The notes under the pieces: generated by a model
The model's database searches: none
Seen by the model: the letters and a program-made list of their open reading frames with translations, nothing else
Told to the model about the DNA's origin: nothing
Translations under genes and position numbers: made by a program
Assembly (NCBI GenBank): GCA_025266875.1
Contig: JALLLT010000026.1
Span: forward strand, 62,001 to 126,000
Length of the DNA: 64,000 nt
Origin: Fennellomyces sp. T-0311
Taxonomy: Eukaryota; Mucoromycota; Mucoromycetes; Mucorales; Lichtheimiaceae
Direction: 5' to 3'
Part shown: piece after piece, positions 25,320 through 37,662 of the stretch
Layout of the letters: every line of letters starts with the position of its first letter
How positions within the stretch are numbered: the first letter of the stretch is position 1

Positions 25320-26500
25320 GAAGTCTTCGACATGGATTTAAGGTAATTACGGTATAATCCATTACATTGTCTCTGTTGGTGTCGGTACTACGGAAAAAAT
25401 AATTTTGAAAGAATTTGACCAGAAACCGGTGTAACATTACGGCCCGTTCGTGCCAGAGCATTGGAAATAAACAAAAATGGCGGCAGATACGGCCAACCCT
25501 GTTGTCACCTGTCCCATGTCAGGACAGCCTTAACCTGTCGATGATCTACTGCACATTGCTCAATAAAAAATAAGCCTGAGTGAGCCTGTCGTACCTGCCG
25601 TGCCTGCCAAGGCCATAGCAAGAATTTTCACGTTGTTACTCCTGTTTGCTATAGATAACATCAACAACGAGCTTTTAAGTACAATATGGTCTCTAAGGAT
25701 TGCAGATCAATAATTAGGCTACTCAAGTCAGTTGCTCATGTGTTTTAATCAGAATAGTCCCTCAGTGGATCATATACTGGTTGTTGTTCGTCTACCAAAA
25801 TTGAACCAAGCAGGTTTGACTTTTATGCAGGTGCCAATAGTGCAAAGTTATGTAATTCAACCAGCCTTATCGTAGTGTTCTGTTTTTTATCAAAGGCGTA
25901 TACGGAGCGACATATATTACATTTGCAGATACCGCTACACTATGGTCATTGAACCACACAGATCCAATTAAAGCTTTATGGCCTTGTTAGGATTCTCGCC
26001 ATTTGCTGACACTGGCTCCTTCTCCACTTTATCTGGGATTGAATAGTCATCTCATCGTCTATATATCAAATATAGATATCATACAATGGCAGATCCTTTT
26101 GAGTTGCATAAGTTTGGGTGAGAAGCTTTTTCTCATTGGCATTTTATGTGATACGTGCGAACGAGTATACGACAGCTCATCGAGAAGCGAATACGAAGGT
26201 GGAAGAAAACGTATTAGAAATGGAAAATCTTACAGGTAATACAAGTCGCGCAAGTGAATGGATTCTGCTACATTTAAATCCAGTGCAACAACGGTAGTAA
26301 TACAGCGTTTGATTAGCACATATCTATGTACCATCAGTTCCATTGCATTGATCACCCGTGTTTAAAAACTTTACCATACGTAATCGGACAAAGTACCAAA
26401 AGATTGTAGTTAAGCACTAAGATTATTGTGGAAAGGAATTGTACTATTGGTAACGACGATATTTATAAGCAATATACACGGATGTGTGTGATAACAATGA
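25320..26500. other. AT-rich intergenic region, nothing recognised
   Basis: No conserved coding sequence, tRNA or bounded repeat was found on either strand. Confidence 0.5.
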
Positions 26501-26519
26501 TGTTTATAAGTAATAGGGG

Positions 26520-26744
26520 AGTTCAGTGAAGGTCTATATATAAGATCATAAACATAAGAAAAATCTTTTTCAATATAAGCGTAATAACAAAGAGATTTTA
26601 CTTTCCTTTGATAGCTTATAAAAGTTTATGTTCCAATTGCTGTATACATTTTGGAAGGCATAAGTTTCTTCTGTGTAAAAAATAACCGGATAGCCAACTC
26701 TACTTCTTTTAACGTTTTATGACCTTATGGGGGTTCACTGAACT
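26520..26744. mobile_element. 225-bp MITE-like element with imperfect terminal inverted repeats
   Basis: The left end AGTTCAGTGAAGGTCTATA and the reverse complement of the right end AGTTCAGTGAACCCCCATA share the first 11 bases, and similarity resumes in AAGATCATAAAC versus AAGGTCATAAAAC, giving arms of about 33 nt. The interior has no coding sequence. No clear target duplication was seen. Confidence 0.5.
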
Positions 26745-29200
26745 TCTCTAATATATGTGTGTGTGGGTATACTTATTGTGAAATTGAGAAAGAAAGGTTT
26801 AAAGACAAAGTAGCTGATGATCGAGAGTAGAAAATGAAAGTAATTGATAAAGTTCGGGATATACAGGAATGTGAGAGTGCGAAGATAATAAAGAATGGCT
26901 GAAGTAAAGCGAAAGTAAAGGAAATAGTCGGGGTACAGTTCTGTTGCTGGAGTAGGTTGATGTCGCTTGCTTGATATATATAATGGTTTAAGTGTTCATT
27001 GTGTTTGTCGCAAAATGGGATAAAAATTTCTGTAGGGCGGTTTGAGTTCCTTTAATCTCGGAACACGGTTCTTGAAGAGGGGGAAAGAATACTGGTTTGA
27101 TGGCTCTATATAGAGCAGGGGCAGCGGTGAACATGTTTGAACGGAATTTTTTTTGCAGCCATGGGCGATAGCGCAGGCAGCAACAGTGTGGTATGAATTG
27201 TTGATAATGGTGTAAATTTTTCAAATAAAAGCAATAGTAAAGTGAAAAGGGATGCTTTCAACCCTCCCCCTCCACAAGCAAAAAATTGCGCTTATAAATG
27301 TGTATACCATTCAGCAAACTGGGTAAAATGGCCCTGCTTTTCTCTCGCAGAAGTGTCATTATGCTGTTTCACATGAGATGAGTATACCCGTTACCCACCC
27401 AATAGGAAGGGGTTTTCCAGCCATGGTATCAGCTCGCTTACATATATCTAAACATTCGTACGACAAAAAAAAACAGCCACATACCTATTGGACAGATCTG
27501 CAAGTCTTTCAAATAGGTTACATACTTTGTCCCCAATTAGAGATGGATTCTTTCAGCTATCCGCCATACGTCATTTTGAAACAAAGTTTTGTTTCAACAG
27601 TAAGGCGCTGGACTAGTAGGTGACCATCCAAGCAGGATGAAGTCAACATATATTTGCTTCTTTACATGTGTTTATAGATAATCCTTGTGTGAAATTGCAT
27701 TTGCAAAAGCTCAAGTCTTGAGCATCAAGTGGGATATCATTTATATGCAAGCAATGAATTGGATCGTTGGTGTTCCATATGTTCTGTTTGGAATCAATGT
27801 ATGAAAATGAAATCTGCATGACAGTACTGAAATTTGTCTGGAATCTGGAATATACACGGGATCACGACCTTTTGCATTGACTACCGAAAAAGGTTTCCCG
27901 GTATGTTTGACATGCATTTATAGCAAGGTATCGAAGTGGACAATTTCTCCTAGCTCATGGGAATTAAGTCAAAGAATAAAGTAGTTAAGGAAGGTGGCAG
28001 ACACTATGTTCAAAAGTAAATGTATTCCATCCCAGGCAGATACATATGTTGCCAATAATAAGCATATATCAAAGTACCATATGTTTAGAGCAGACACTTT
28101 ATCATCTACGGCCAACTCCAACATTTTGCCGTGGATGTGTACTTGCGTAAACTGTCGAAAGGTCTATTCGACACACCCAGATCGACGTTGATTGATATCT
28201 AGCTTGTTTTCCTTTCCTACATGACACCTTGGTCGCCGTCCCAGCGCGCAGTGGTTCACATAAAACATTTTGTCATATCAACCCTGTGATCCACCCAACC
28301 TCATTTTTCAATGCCATTCCAAGATACCGTGTTCCTTGGTACTCGAATTTAGTCCAGTCCAATCCAACAGTACATCGGACTCCTCGATTTACGATACGCG
28401 CCCGTTATCACTATTCAACAGCGCTGAGTGTCTTGTAAACTGATCGAGTGTCTTATGAGTCGCTTGGGCGTCGAATATTGAGTGTTATTCGTGTGCCATG
28501 TATTCGTTCGTACGGCAAGCGTGGTATAAAATCGTTCGAGTCCAGAATTATGAGCCACTGCAATCGTGTCGAGAGAGGGGGAGAAAGAAAAGAATGATCG
28601 ATACAAACTAGTCTGTGAATCATACCAATTGCTACATGACCCTTAATAGTATATTCTCATTCGCTACATTGGATAACAAAGAAGTAGCCGATGCAAACTA
28701 CGGTCAATGGTACCGTCCACAACATCCAGCCACTGGAAATAGCAAAAGAGAGAGGGTAGTCACCGGTCAGAGCCTACGTTTTACATCTGAAAAAACACTG
28801 TGCGACACTTGTTTCCTTTTAGGCCCAAACAATAAGAATGTGCATTTATCGAGATGTATGAACGGTTGAATAAGCGAATGGGAGTGTGATCTACTGCTGT
28901 CAATGTGGCTCGAGTTTCCAGCAAGAGCATTAACGTGCAAGCGTTTTGGCATGAACCAGTAAAGCGTTATAGACGATTTACTTGGTGGTTAGAGTGAGTG
29001 ACAGCTTTAAATCGCAATACATTTTTGCCACTGGCGTATGTGGTACCGCATTCGTTACTTTACAATCGCTGATGTTTTTGAAAATTGGTATCCAATTTTA
29101 CGCATTTTCTTCTTGAATCTTCGTTTGAAAATATGATTCGTCGATCGTACGTTGTTGTGAAGGAAATTGTTTGTGTAAGGTAATTCTGTGTGAAACAGGG
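26745..29200. other. AT-rich intergenic region, nothing firmly recognised
   Basis: Several frames of 60-90 codons exist, none with a known motif. A weak resemblance between 27475-27530 and 47720-47780 may reflect another old repeat. Confidence 0.4.
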
Positions 29201-29210
29201 TCCACAAATA

Positions 29211-30545
29211 GGTTGAAATAAGAGAAATAGAAAGGTTGAGTTAACCAAATACAGATATAAGCTCCTGACTTGGGCTTCTGAAAGGTATTGTGGCGCCGCT
29301 TTTTGAACGGCATGGGAAAATAGCCCTCTTGACTTTCTTCTTTGCTCCCTCTCCAAAGTTATTAAGGATATATATAATTATTAGTACAAAAAAAAAGAGA
29401 GATTCAAATATATTGTTACGAACAATAAATAGCAGTACTTAAGGCAGTGGATATTCTAGTATACACATTGACAAGACTTCAACAAGTGACTAAAAAAGGT
29501 TAATACCAAGGCAAGAGTTTACTTAGAACCATCCTTCCAAATTTACATTTAGCTTGTAAAAATAAACACCGCCCCGTTGAGCAGAACAGATCACAGTGCA
29601 CCATTACAACGCACCGTCCATGGTAACGCAATGCCATTAAAAATTACGCGACCTCTTCACAAGTAACTTCACAATATAGACAGTAACAATGCCCTTAGCT
29701 AGGCAACGAAAAGATATCCAAATTCACCCTGCAATGTACTCAGCTACGATGCATAGTTAGAAATTACATTAGTTAGACCATATAAATAGCCAAATTCTGA
29801 TTCTTCAATAAAAACAAGTTCTCTTTCTCTTTCGCTTTTTGACAATTAGTTTTCAATTGTTTATTTTTCCTGTGTTCCGATCACCGGACTATCCTTTTTA
29901 AGACTCTTATATCCTACCGAGACCCATAAGCTTGTTCCGAGGAACCGCTGTTCTCAACATTTAGGACTAAAAACCACATCGCAGTTGGCATTACATAAGC
30001 CCAATCGAGAACTCCTGCGTGACATATTAGCCACCTTATAGAACGAACTAACCCTTTTCTTTTATATTTTAAATTTCCTTTTTACATTTCAGTAGCAACT
30101 TCCCCATAAGTTCTTGTCGCAGTAACAACAGTTTGTGGTAGTTTCATAACACGACTACACCACTACAGTATGATCAAGATAATTGAGGTCAAGTTAACTG
30201 GTTTATTTCATTTGATAATTCGGGGGTATTTATAAGCTTCTTTTCTCTGGGTTCTGAATATACGACTGTGATAATAACTAGTTGTGCCGGAGGCACGTTG
30301 TTAATGTGAAAGGATTTCTCGAAATGATCCGACTGTAAGATGAAGATGTGCAAATTGCATCAGAATAATAGAATAGTGGGTGTTGACCGTAGGTTCCGTG
30401 TAAAGAAGTAGATCGAGATGTGCAAAATGCACCAAACAATAGAATGGACAGCAGACACAATGGGCACGTGCTTGCTGTATATGGAATATGGTGATACCAA
30501 AGAGAAACCAAACGGCAAAGGAATTTTGTTACAACGTATCGAAAA
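29211..30545. repeat. Dispersed repeat copy A, interrupted by an insertion
   Basis: Segments 29211-29288 and 30168-30545 match, in order and orientation, the uninterrupted copy at about 48083-48530. Shared landmarks are AATAAGAGAAATAG, GATAATTGARGTCAAGTTAACTG, GGAGGCACGTTG, GATGTGCAAAATGCAC and GGATATGGAATATGGTGA-like strings. Copies are well diverged, indicating age. Confidence 0.75.
29289..30167. mobile_element. Solo-LTR-like 879-bp insertion
   Basis: The insertion starts TGTGG and ends CCACTACA (minus-strand start TGTAGTGG), so both strands begin TG and end CA. It is flanked directly by GTAT on each side (29285-29288 and 30168-30171), a 4-bp target duplication. The uninterrupted copy B at 48 kb shows the empty-site arrangement. 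It has no coding capacity, as expected for a solo LTR. Confidence 0.6.
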
Positions 30546-31015
30546 GGAATATTATACGTGCTCAAGATACTTAAGCGTTATAGGCATGTTTCTACGTAAT
30601 TAATCGTTCCAAACTTGGCAAGAACCTTTGTACGTAACGTCATAACTTACTCTGTAGTAAGCCAAAGTCCACCTCGTGGAACATTTAGCGATTTTGAGAT
30701 ATTTGTCAACGCAATGGCAAAAGTAACGCGCAACATGCCGTCCAACATGGTGCTCTGTTACGAAGCGTTCAACAATCAAAGCAAATGGCATCGTGGTGCA
30801 GATAACCCAGCCTGTAGGAAGGAGATCTTGTTCCTGCATGGGTTAAGGGGGTTAACTAATTATATTAAGCAACCAAAAAAATGAATAAAATGCATGGTAA
30901 AACAAAAAATAGTGAACAATGAAATAGATGTTGTATTATACAATTATAAGGAGAAGCTTCTAAGTTGGCAAAGTGCTAGATTAAATCAAATAGTCAGCAC
31001 ACGCTATTCCAGTTA

Positions 31016-33198
31016 TTAACGAAGCAAACTATACCATTTCTCAGATACTCGTGTTGCGGGATAATATGTTCTCCAGGAGAAATTAGACGTCGGGAAGCTT
31101 CCGGGACATACGCAATGAGTTCCTTCGTAAGTCATACCAAACGATTCACATTGATCTGCCAAGATAAGCTATTGAGGAATATTAACAATTCGTATCACCG
31201 TTTCGTATGAATATGAAGATTTACCGCATGCGGAAGAGGGTATAATCTTAAAGCATGATCAAATGCCCAAAAGATGGGTCTTACTGATAGTGGAATTGGA
31301 CACAAGTGACCTTGATCAATAACCGTTCGCACAAGCTTAAAGACCGGACTTTTTCAGCTTTCACACCAGTAATAATTTTTTCCCACTTACATGTTTCGTT
31401 GGGTCATCTTCTTGTGTCATGTCTGGATATAGCAGCGAATTGCGCCATAAACGGCTAAACAGATCTTCCCGGAAAACGACAATGTCCTGTGTACAATAGC
31501 GTATCCTATAGTTGTTTTAAATTAAGTTTTTACTGATTTGGCATTTTGATTATTACTTACCGACACGGGTTCGATGCAAATATCGCTCGACGAACACGTT
31601 GCCGCATTCGTTCAGTAAAATATTTGGGAATAGGTGTTTGTGGTAAACTTCCACCAGCCATCGTTGGATCGCCACTGCCGGGTACAAATACAAAGTATGA
31701 ATGAGTGGCTAGTCCGCGAAACTCCAATATCAAATCCGCGAGTGCAGAGAAGTTCTCTAAGTTACTTGTTAATATTTTACAAAGAATACTCATTCGTCGT
31801 CTTAAAAAAAGCACCTTTGTACACTTCAGGATCGATTGACTTATCTTTGCAAAAGTCACCGCAGAGAATGAATGCCAATGGGATTTGTGTATCGTTCTCG
31901 TAACCATCAAATAACCGACGCAGTGCCTTCATTACCTAGATACGCAACCAAATGAGCCTTATCCTGTCGTTGGACGAGCATTGCTGCGTTTACCCGAGGC
32001 TCATCCAAGTGCACATTTGACACGGTGACAAAAAACACATTTGTGCTCTTCACCTCTTCCGCCTTGAGTCGTTCCTGTATATCTCTTGGTCAATCGTTGT
32101 TTCTGTGGTGATATATTGCTGGTTACCTCATCAGCCTTGAGCTTATTCAGTCCAAGGAAATCAACACCGGAGTAATATGTGCTAATTCACGCCATCAGCT
32201 GCAATGTTGGCATTCCCTCTCGCTCAACCCTTACTCTGTCATTTCGCGCGTTTCTCCGGGTGGGAAACTCATTTCATCCACGTGAAATATATGATCATCG
32301 CCATACGTTCCTTCGGCCAAAACAAAGGTACCGTCGGTATACATGCCCGAGTTTTTTTGCTATGCAACTGCGTGAGCTCTCTTTCTTATACGTTATCCTA
32401 AACCGCCTTACGCATTGAGAGATATCCAATTCCACATGCGCATCCTCGTCCTCCATAAAGATCTTGCCCTCTTCCAATTGCGTCAACATGCCAAAGAGCA
32501 GGAAATGTTCTCGATCGCGGCCGATGAGTGTTTTGATGGGTGTGAGCTATGCGTTGGTCAGAAAGAAATCGCTCCTACGCAAACCACCGAATTACCTTCA
32601 AATAGGCATCATCGGCCACTTGAGTGGAAGACGGACAAAAATGCTCGTTATGCATGATGCGTTGCTTGATGATATCCAGACGATCGCGATAAAGAGCTGC
32701 CTTTTCATTCGCATCTGCCAACAAGTTTGGCTTTTCATTCGATCTATATCCACGCTGTTAGATCAACCATGACGGAAACGAGAATAGACGTAACTGTGTA
32801 AACGTTTTTCGAATCGTGTTGAAGCGCAGCCTTGGCATATCAAAAGCGTTTACGACGTCAAAGTGTTGTGTGACATCGACGCGATCATCAATCGACATTT
32901 CGCGCAAGTCATCGTTTAACGAGTCTTCTGTGCGTGTGAAAGGTGTGGGGGCTGTGGCGTTGGCTCGCTTGGTTTGCATGGCCAGAACAACCCTGTGCAG
33001 TGCGTCTTTGCTGACAATTGGCTCGTTTCGGTATTGTTTGAGGTAGCCCTGGGCGATCGTGTTCAAGGTACTTGGAGCATCGGGGTCATTTTTTAAAAGT
33101 TCAGCAAGGTAATTGGTTGCTTCCGTCTTCAAATGCAGATTGTGACCTCGAGTAAATGTGGCGAAAGTGAGTCGTTTGATTTTGGCGGGTGTGGTCAT
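31016..33198 (-). CDS. DPB2: DNA polymerase epsilon subunit 2 (B subunit)
   Basis: Exons 32795-33198, 32596-32743, 32546-32412, 32235-32359, 32127-32181, 31994-32074, 31815-31935, 31561-31756, 31391-31505, 31225-31335 and 31016-31168 give 547 residues; human POLE2 has 527. The N-terminal helical domain ([30 protein letters not shown]) and [20 protein letters not shown] are followed by the OB fold ([33 protein letters not shown]) and the inactive phosphoesterase domain: [73 protein letters not shown], ending [18 protein letters not shown]. It is essential for leading-strand replication with CMG helicase. All eleven exons are in phase without lesions, although the gene lies amid transposon remains. 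Confidence 0.95.
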
Positions 33199-34620
33199 TA
33201 TAAAAGTTTTCGGAAGAGAGAGAGAGAGCGAAACGCGAAATTGCAAGTCGCGGCAAGGAGCACGCGTAGTGAAAGATAGGGAAAAAAAATCTAAATTTTA
33301 TATATATACTAGCGCTTCCTGCCTCGCTTCGCTTCGTGTCATTCAACGGAAATCGCGTCGCAAGGGGGAAACCCCTTTGACCCCACATTGGGGGCAAGCC
33401 CCCAAACACCCTCTCACCATCCACGCAAGTCTGAATCAATGTTTTTCAACAGAATTGACTCATGTTGCTTTGCTACCAAATCATAGCAGGTATGAATGGC
33501 GAAAATATAAGCTCTAAGCGCTACACCAAACCAACCTAACCTACACCTACCCTACCCTACCCTACCTTATCCTACCTTATCTTACCCTATCCTACTTTAC
33601 CCGAAACCCTACTATACTTATACCTATCTCATAAATCTCTCTTTCTCTTAATACTAGACGAATATAAAGCATAGATAGTAAAGATAATAAAGTGGATTTC
33701 CTCCTGGGGCATGGGCTCATCGCGCCAAGCCAAAAAAAATAAAAATAAAGTGGATATGTATGAAGCAGGGAAGAGCTCTGCTATCTATTACTGGGGAGGG
33801 ATGGTGTTAAGTAAAGGACCCACTCAGAGATAGTATGTAAGGCCTGTAATCCGTGACAGGCAAAATACAATATAAAGCACATCATGCGAAAACACTGGTT
33901 CAAGAAGATATAGACTGACATATGTAAGTACTTGCCCTGTGGATTATTCTGGAATATGGATAGCTGTCTTCGAGTCACCTCAAATGGTAATTCAAAAAAC
34001 TCTAAAGAAGGAACACATTTGATATGTAAGGGAAGTACGCAATTCTAGCAAATAGGCTTGGTACTATTTCACGGACCATTATCCCGGCATAAGTTATGCA
34101 AAAAAAAAAAATTTGCACGTTATGCCTTAAGCAAAGCTGGTGAGGAGATAAAGCAATTCTGACATATATATGAATATATAAGTTGTATTATATGTATCTG
34201 CTGCTCAAAAGCTTCACCATACGTACCTGTGTCGATGGATGCTCGAATCCATTATATTTTCGACCAGTTGTTCAGCCACATCATTGGAACCAACACTGGG
34301 AAAACAAAAGTAGCAGGGTAAATTCTCAAACAGAAACTCACTATTGTTTTGCGTTTGGGAGCAATTCCCCCGGCACCCTGCGAAACTACAAGTAGAAAAG
34401 ATAAAGTAATATGGTCTGTCATATCCAATGTGTTCGCTGTATGAAAGGTGTGTATGCCTAAAGCCAACTGCATTACAGAATTCCATTGCTGTGATTTGCG
34501 AAGGCCGCCACTGTAAAAACATGACCTGAGGCTCACAGACATCTCAGTGATACAAAAAAAAGTAAACATTGACAAAGATCCATAAGTTCTTTGGATTGAT
34601 CCCAAAAAAACTGCATGTAA
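33199..34620. other. Intergenic region with repeats
   Basis: Contains a GA tract (33217-33228), a palindrome-rich block 33318-33425 with GCTTCGTGTCATTCAACGG and GGGGGAAACCCC / TTGGGGGCAAGCCCCC hairpins, and a pentamer tract. No gene was recognised; frames around 34214-34605 on the minus strand have no known motif. Confidence 0.5.
33530..33612. repeat. Degenerate CCCTA/CCTTA pentamer tandem tract
   Basis: Repeated CTACC, TTATC and TTACC pentamers run for about 80 nt. The unit resembles, but is one base shorter than, the CCCTAA telomere hexamer. Confidence 0.7.
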
Positions 34621-34626
34621 GCATAG

Positions 34627-34662
34627 TAGAGAGTTTTAGGACTTTGCAAAATTGGGATTTTA
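34627..34662 (+). repeat. Left terminal inverted repeat of the Harbinger element
   Basis: About 32 of 36 positions pair with the right arm at 37627-37662. Confidence 0.8.
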
Positions 34663-34946
34663 CAAACCTCAATTGGAAACTGGTGTAACTTGAGTGGGGT
34701 GTCACTGTGCGATTTTGCAAAACATTTTAAAAAATCGAGGTTCTGAAAAAGGATGACGGGTTATTTAACCGGTCCAATGAGAATGCCCTTGTTATCTTGA
34801 CAAACTACCTGACAGCTCAGCTCTTTTCTTGCACTACAAAAAAAAGATGGTTCAGCCTTCCCTTCACTTGCATCTTTTACTTCTTTATCCCCGCGGAAAA
34901 TGAATCACAACTTCGAAATTATTGACGAACTGGACAATACGTTCAC

Positions 34947-36022
34947 ATGCAGCGTGCTAAAGACGCCACCGCAGAAGCAGCTGCACGTCAAACGCGCAAC
35001 AGCGAGATCACGTCTGAAGTATGTCAAATTTATGCAAAAGAAACGCAACTTGTTATTCACAAATTATTTGTATTATACGCATAGGCTACTGCCCATATAC
35101 AAGAATTTGTGCCTGTTGAAGACGATACCGGATTTGACGAAGAGAGTTTGACCCCGGTTGCCCAAGCATATGCGAAAGTAACTAAAGGCAAGAAGCAGAA
35201 GAAGAAGAAAGCGACCAAAAATGATGAGGCCAAGACGAATATAACTGCGTCCGAAGAACTCGACGATTTGATCTTAAACCATGTGCTTGACGTCCAGCCT
35301 TTTGTACAAAAGTACAGGGACGTAGGACCAGCATGGCTTGAAGTGGCCGAAAGAGTCAACAAGGGTGCGGTGAAGTACATAAAAAATGGACTCATCACTG
35401 AGAAGGAAATTACCGATGTATACTGCAAACGCCGGTTCAATGCTTTGAAGAATAACAACACGCCTCATCTGAAACGCTTGGCTAGGTCCTCTGGACTTGG
35501 CGGTATTCAGCCTTCGCCTTTCGAAGAGAAGGTTATAAGTCTCATTCAAACGGTATGTATAGCATCGATAACAAGTGCATCTACGATAATTCACAAGCAA
35601 GAAGGAATAATACAATTGCATAGGTGAACGATCAGAAGGCGAAGGTGGATTATTAGAACGCAGTAAAGGAGAAAAAACAGGAGCGCAAACATCAGGCAGA
35701 GAAGGAGATGATAGCCGCCTCACTTATTCGTCGTCGGCAAGACTACGAAGAGGGTAGCAGCAGCAGCAATGCTAACTCTTCTGCTCTTAAAAAAAAGAAG
35801 GGCAGTCCAAGAAATATGGCTGATGGTACCCTTGCAGAAGAAATCAAGGAGCTTGCCGAACTGCGCAAAACACACCGCCAACACGTTGAGAACGCAAAGG
35901 CAATGCAAGACAAGGTTGACAGCCTGGAAGCTGCAGTTGCACGCCTAAACAGCATTGTGGAAAGGCAAGACGAGGCAATCCAATACCTTTTCAACGCGTT
36001 GTACCCTCCACAGCAACAATAG
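34947..36022 (+). pseudogene. Harbinger accessory SANT/Myb-like protein with internal stop
   Basis: Exons 34947-35018, 35085-35552 and 35624-36022 keep frame. The middle exon has the trihelix-like region AWLEVAERVNKGAVKYIKNG, ITDVYCKRRFNALKNNN and SGLGGIQPSPFEEKVI. The last exon ends in a coiled coil (ELRKTHRQHVENAKAMQDKV, RLNSIVERQDEAIQYLFNAL). In Harbinger elements this protein guides the transposase to the terminal repeats. A TAG at 35654-35656 interrupts exon 3 after KAKVDY; the downstream frame stays open for 122 codons, so the lesion looks like a recent point mutation. Confidence 0.7.
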
Positions 36023-36074
36023 TATATGTAAAAATAAAATCATAAATATGTTGATATAACTATTCGTATTAGAA

Positions 36075-37474
36075 TTAATTATTACGTTGACGGAATGCTT
36101 GATTTGCTCCACTAAGATACTCTTCTAGAGTGGGAGGTTGGATACAGAAGTATTTTGCTGATTGACCTCCTCCCAAGCATACGTTTATGTTCTTGAACAA
36201 GACGGCAATAGGATAGTACATCCCAACTGGGCTCAACAATATCTTTTGGTCCTTTGCGTAGTCAACAAATCCAAAAAGATTGAGTGTTCTTCCGAATTCC
36301 CATTCAACTGAGATTCTGATCTTTGACATCTGTTGGTTCTGGATGGATTCAGAGCTAGTACGATCATCTACGGTGCTCGTTTAAATATTGAACCATAATA
36401 TGCTTATTGTACATTTATAAAATTAAATACCTCGAGGGACACGGTGAGGCGAACCCAAGTTTGGGTGTTGGCGGTATGCAAGATCACCATACACTATATA
36501 TCGCGATCCATTATCAAAATTCAGTAAGTTCTCGAAGCGCTAAAGCAGACGAGATTCTGTTAGAAGATAACCATCATGGTGAGCACCACAAACTGGGCTA
36601 TAAAGACATGCTGTTATACCATCAGGTGTGGTAAGATCTTGAAACGTTAGCGCGTGCTTATGCTGTAAAATAATTTACATACGTATTCCGTTGTTAGCAA
36701 CCTTATGCTGTATAAATATGGATGTCAGTTGCATACTTACTTTGTGCCCATTGAACAATAACTCCTGAACCTCAATTGGTCCACAGATGCCTCTAACCGT
36801 ACCATCAAGAAAGCCAATGCGATTCTCAATTGGTGCTCCTTCAAAATATGAGCATCGGTTATTCATGTTCTATAATAGCCACTTCTCTTTATGTATATAT
36901 AACTATACCTTTGCCGTGGATAGCATTCGCGGAACGAGAAAGCTTCTGCGGTGTGAATTGGCTCTCGGCAAATTCCAACAATCCAGCGTACTTGTCGTAG
37001 AGGTAGTCGATAACGCCGTTGAAGATGATGCAAAGGGCGGTCTCTGACCGATCAAACAGGTCGTCCATGTCACATTAACGTTGAGGATATGCCAGTCGAC
37101 GCAGACAAATTGCCATTGCTTCTTCCGTTGGGACTCCAAAACGAGAATGGATGCTATCTTCACTAAAAATGAGAGATGGCGGTAGCTCCATTACTTCAAT
37201 AATTTTTTTGATCTGTTGATCCACTCAGAAATTAATATTTGAAGGAAGTTAACAGCTTGAGAACTAGCTCATGATTTCTGTTTTTACGTACCTGTGCCTT
37301 TGTAAAGCGAAACTTTTTGAGACACTTTTCGTCCGTAATGCTGACTAAGTTGAATGCCTTTCTTGGTTCTCTCGCAGCGAACTGTCTATAAATACTGCGC
37401 GCCAAGAGAGTTTCAAGATTGACAAGGTTCTGCTCAAGAATTCCAGCATAACTCGACACGGTGAATATATGCAA
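36075..37474 (-). pseudogene. Harbinger DDE_Tnp_4 transposase with two nonsense codons
   Basis: Exon-like blocks run FNLVSITDEKCLKKFRFTK, then FGVPTEEAMAICLRRLAYP, FDRSETALCIIFNGVIDYLY, then RIGFLDGTVRGICGP (first catalytic D), FNGHKHALTFQDLTTPDG, CLYSPVCGAHHDGYLL, VYGDLAYRQHPN (second D) and RISVEWEFGRTLNLFGFVDY (catalytic E). Stops TAA at 37075-37077 and TAG at 36540-36542 lie inside conserved blocks, so no full transposase can be made. The catalytic triad residues themselves are still present. Ends at a TAA at 36075. Confidence 0.85.
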
Positions 37475-37626
37475 AATGGAAGAAAAAAGTCAATTACAAT
37501 ATGACAACTGCTATTGTGCTTTTAGTAGATAAGCCTCTTCTGTGCAACTGTTCTTTCTTTGTTTGTACCAGCAGAGCCTGCCTCTTTCAAATCCAGATAC
37601 CACACCGTAAATGGCAGGTAACACGT

Positions 37627-37662
37627 TAAAATTCCAATTTTGCAAAGTTCTAAAACCCTCTA
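37627..37662 (-). repeat. Right terminal inverted repeat of the Harbinger element
   Basis: Reverse complement of the left arm with four mismatches. Confidence 0.8.

Larger units (their letters stand above)
34627..37662. mobile_element. PIF/Harbinger-type DNA transposon, 3.04 kb, decayed
   Basis: Terminal inverted repeats of about 36 nt bound the element: TAGAGAGTTTTAGGACTTTG on the left and its counterpart TAGAGGGTTTTAGAACTTTG read from the right end, both continuing CAAAATTGGxATTTTA. Inside are the two standard convergent Harbinger genes, a SANT/Myb-like DNA-binding protein (plus strand) and a DDE_Tnp_4 transposase (minus strand). Both carry stops, so the copy is non-autonomous. The expected 3-bp TWA target duplication is not clear (GTA left, TAA right). 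Confidence 0.85.

Noticed and set aside
31936..31993. Coding extension of POLE2 after LDEPR into [12 protein letters not shown]
   Set aside because: Splicing at 31993 restores [19 protein letters not shown], matching the family; the extension would break the frame.
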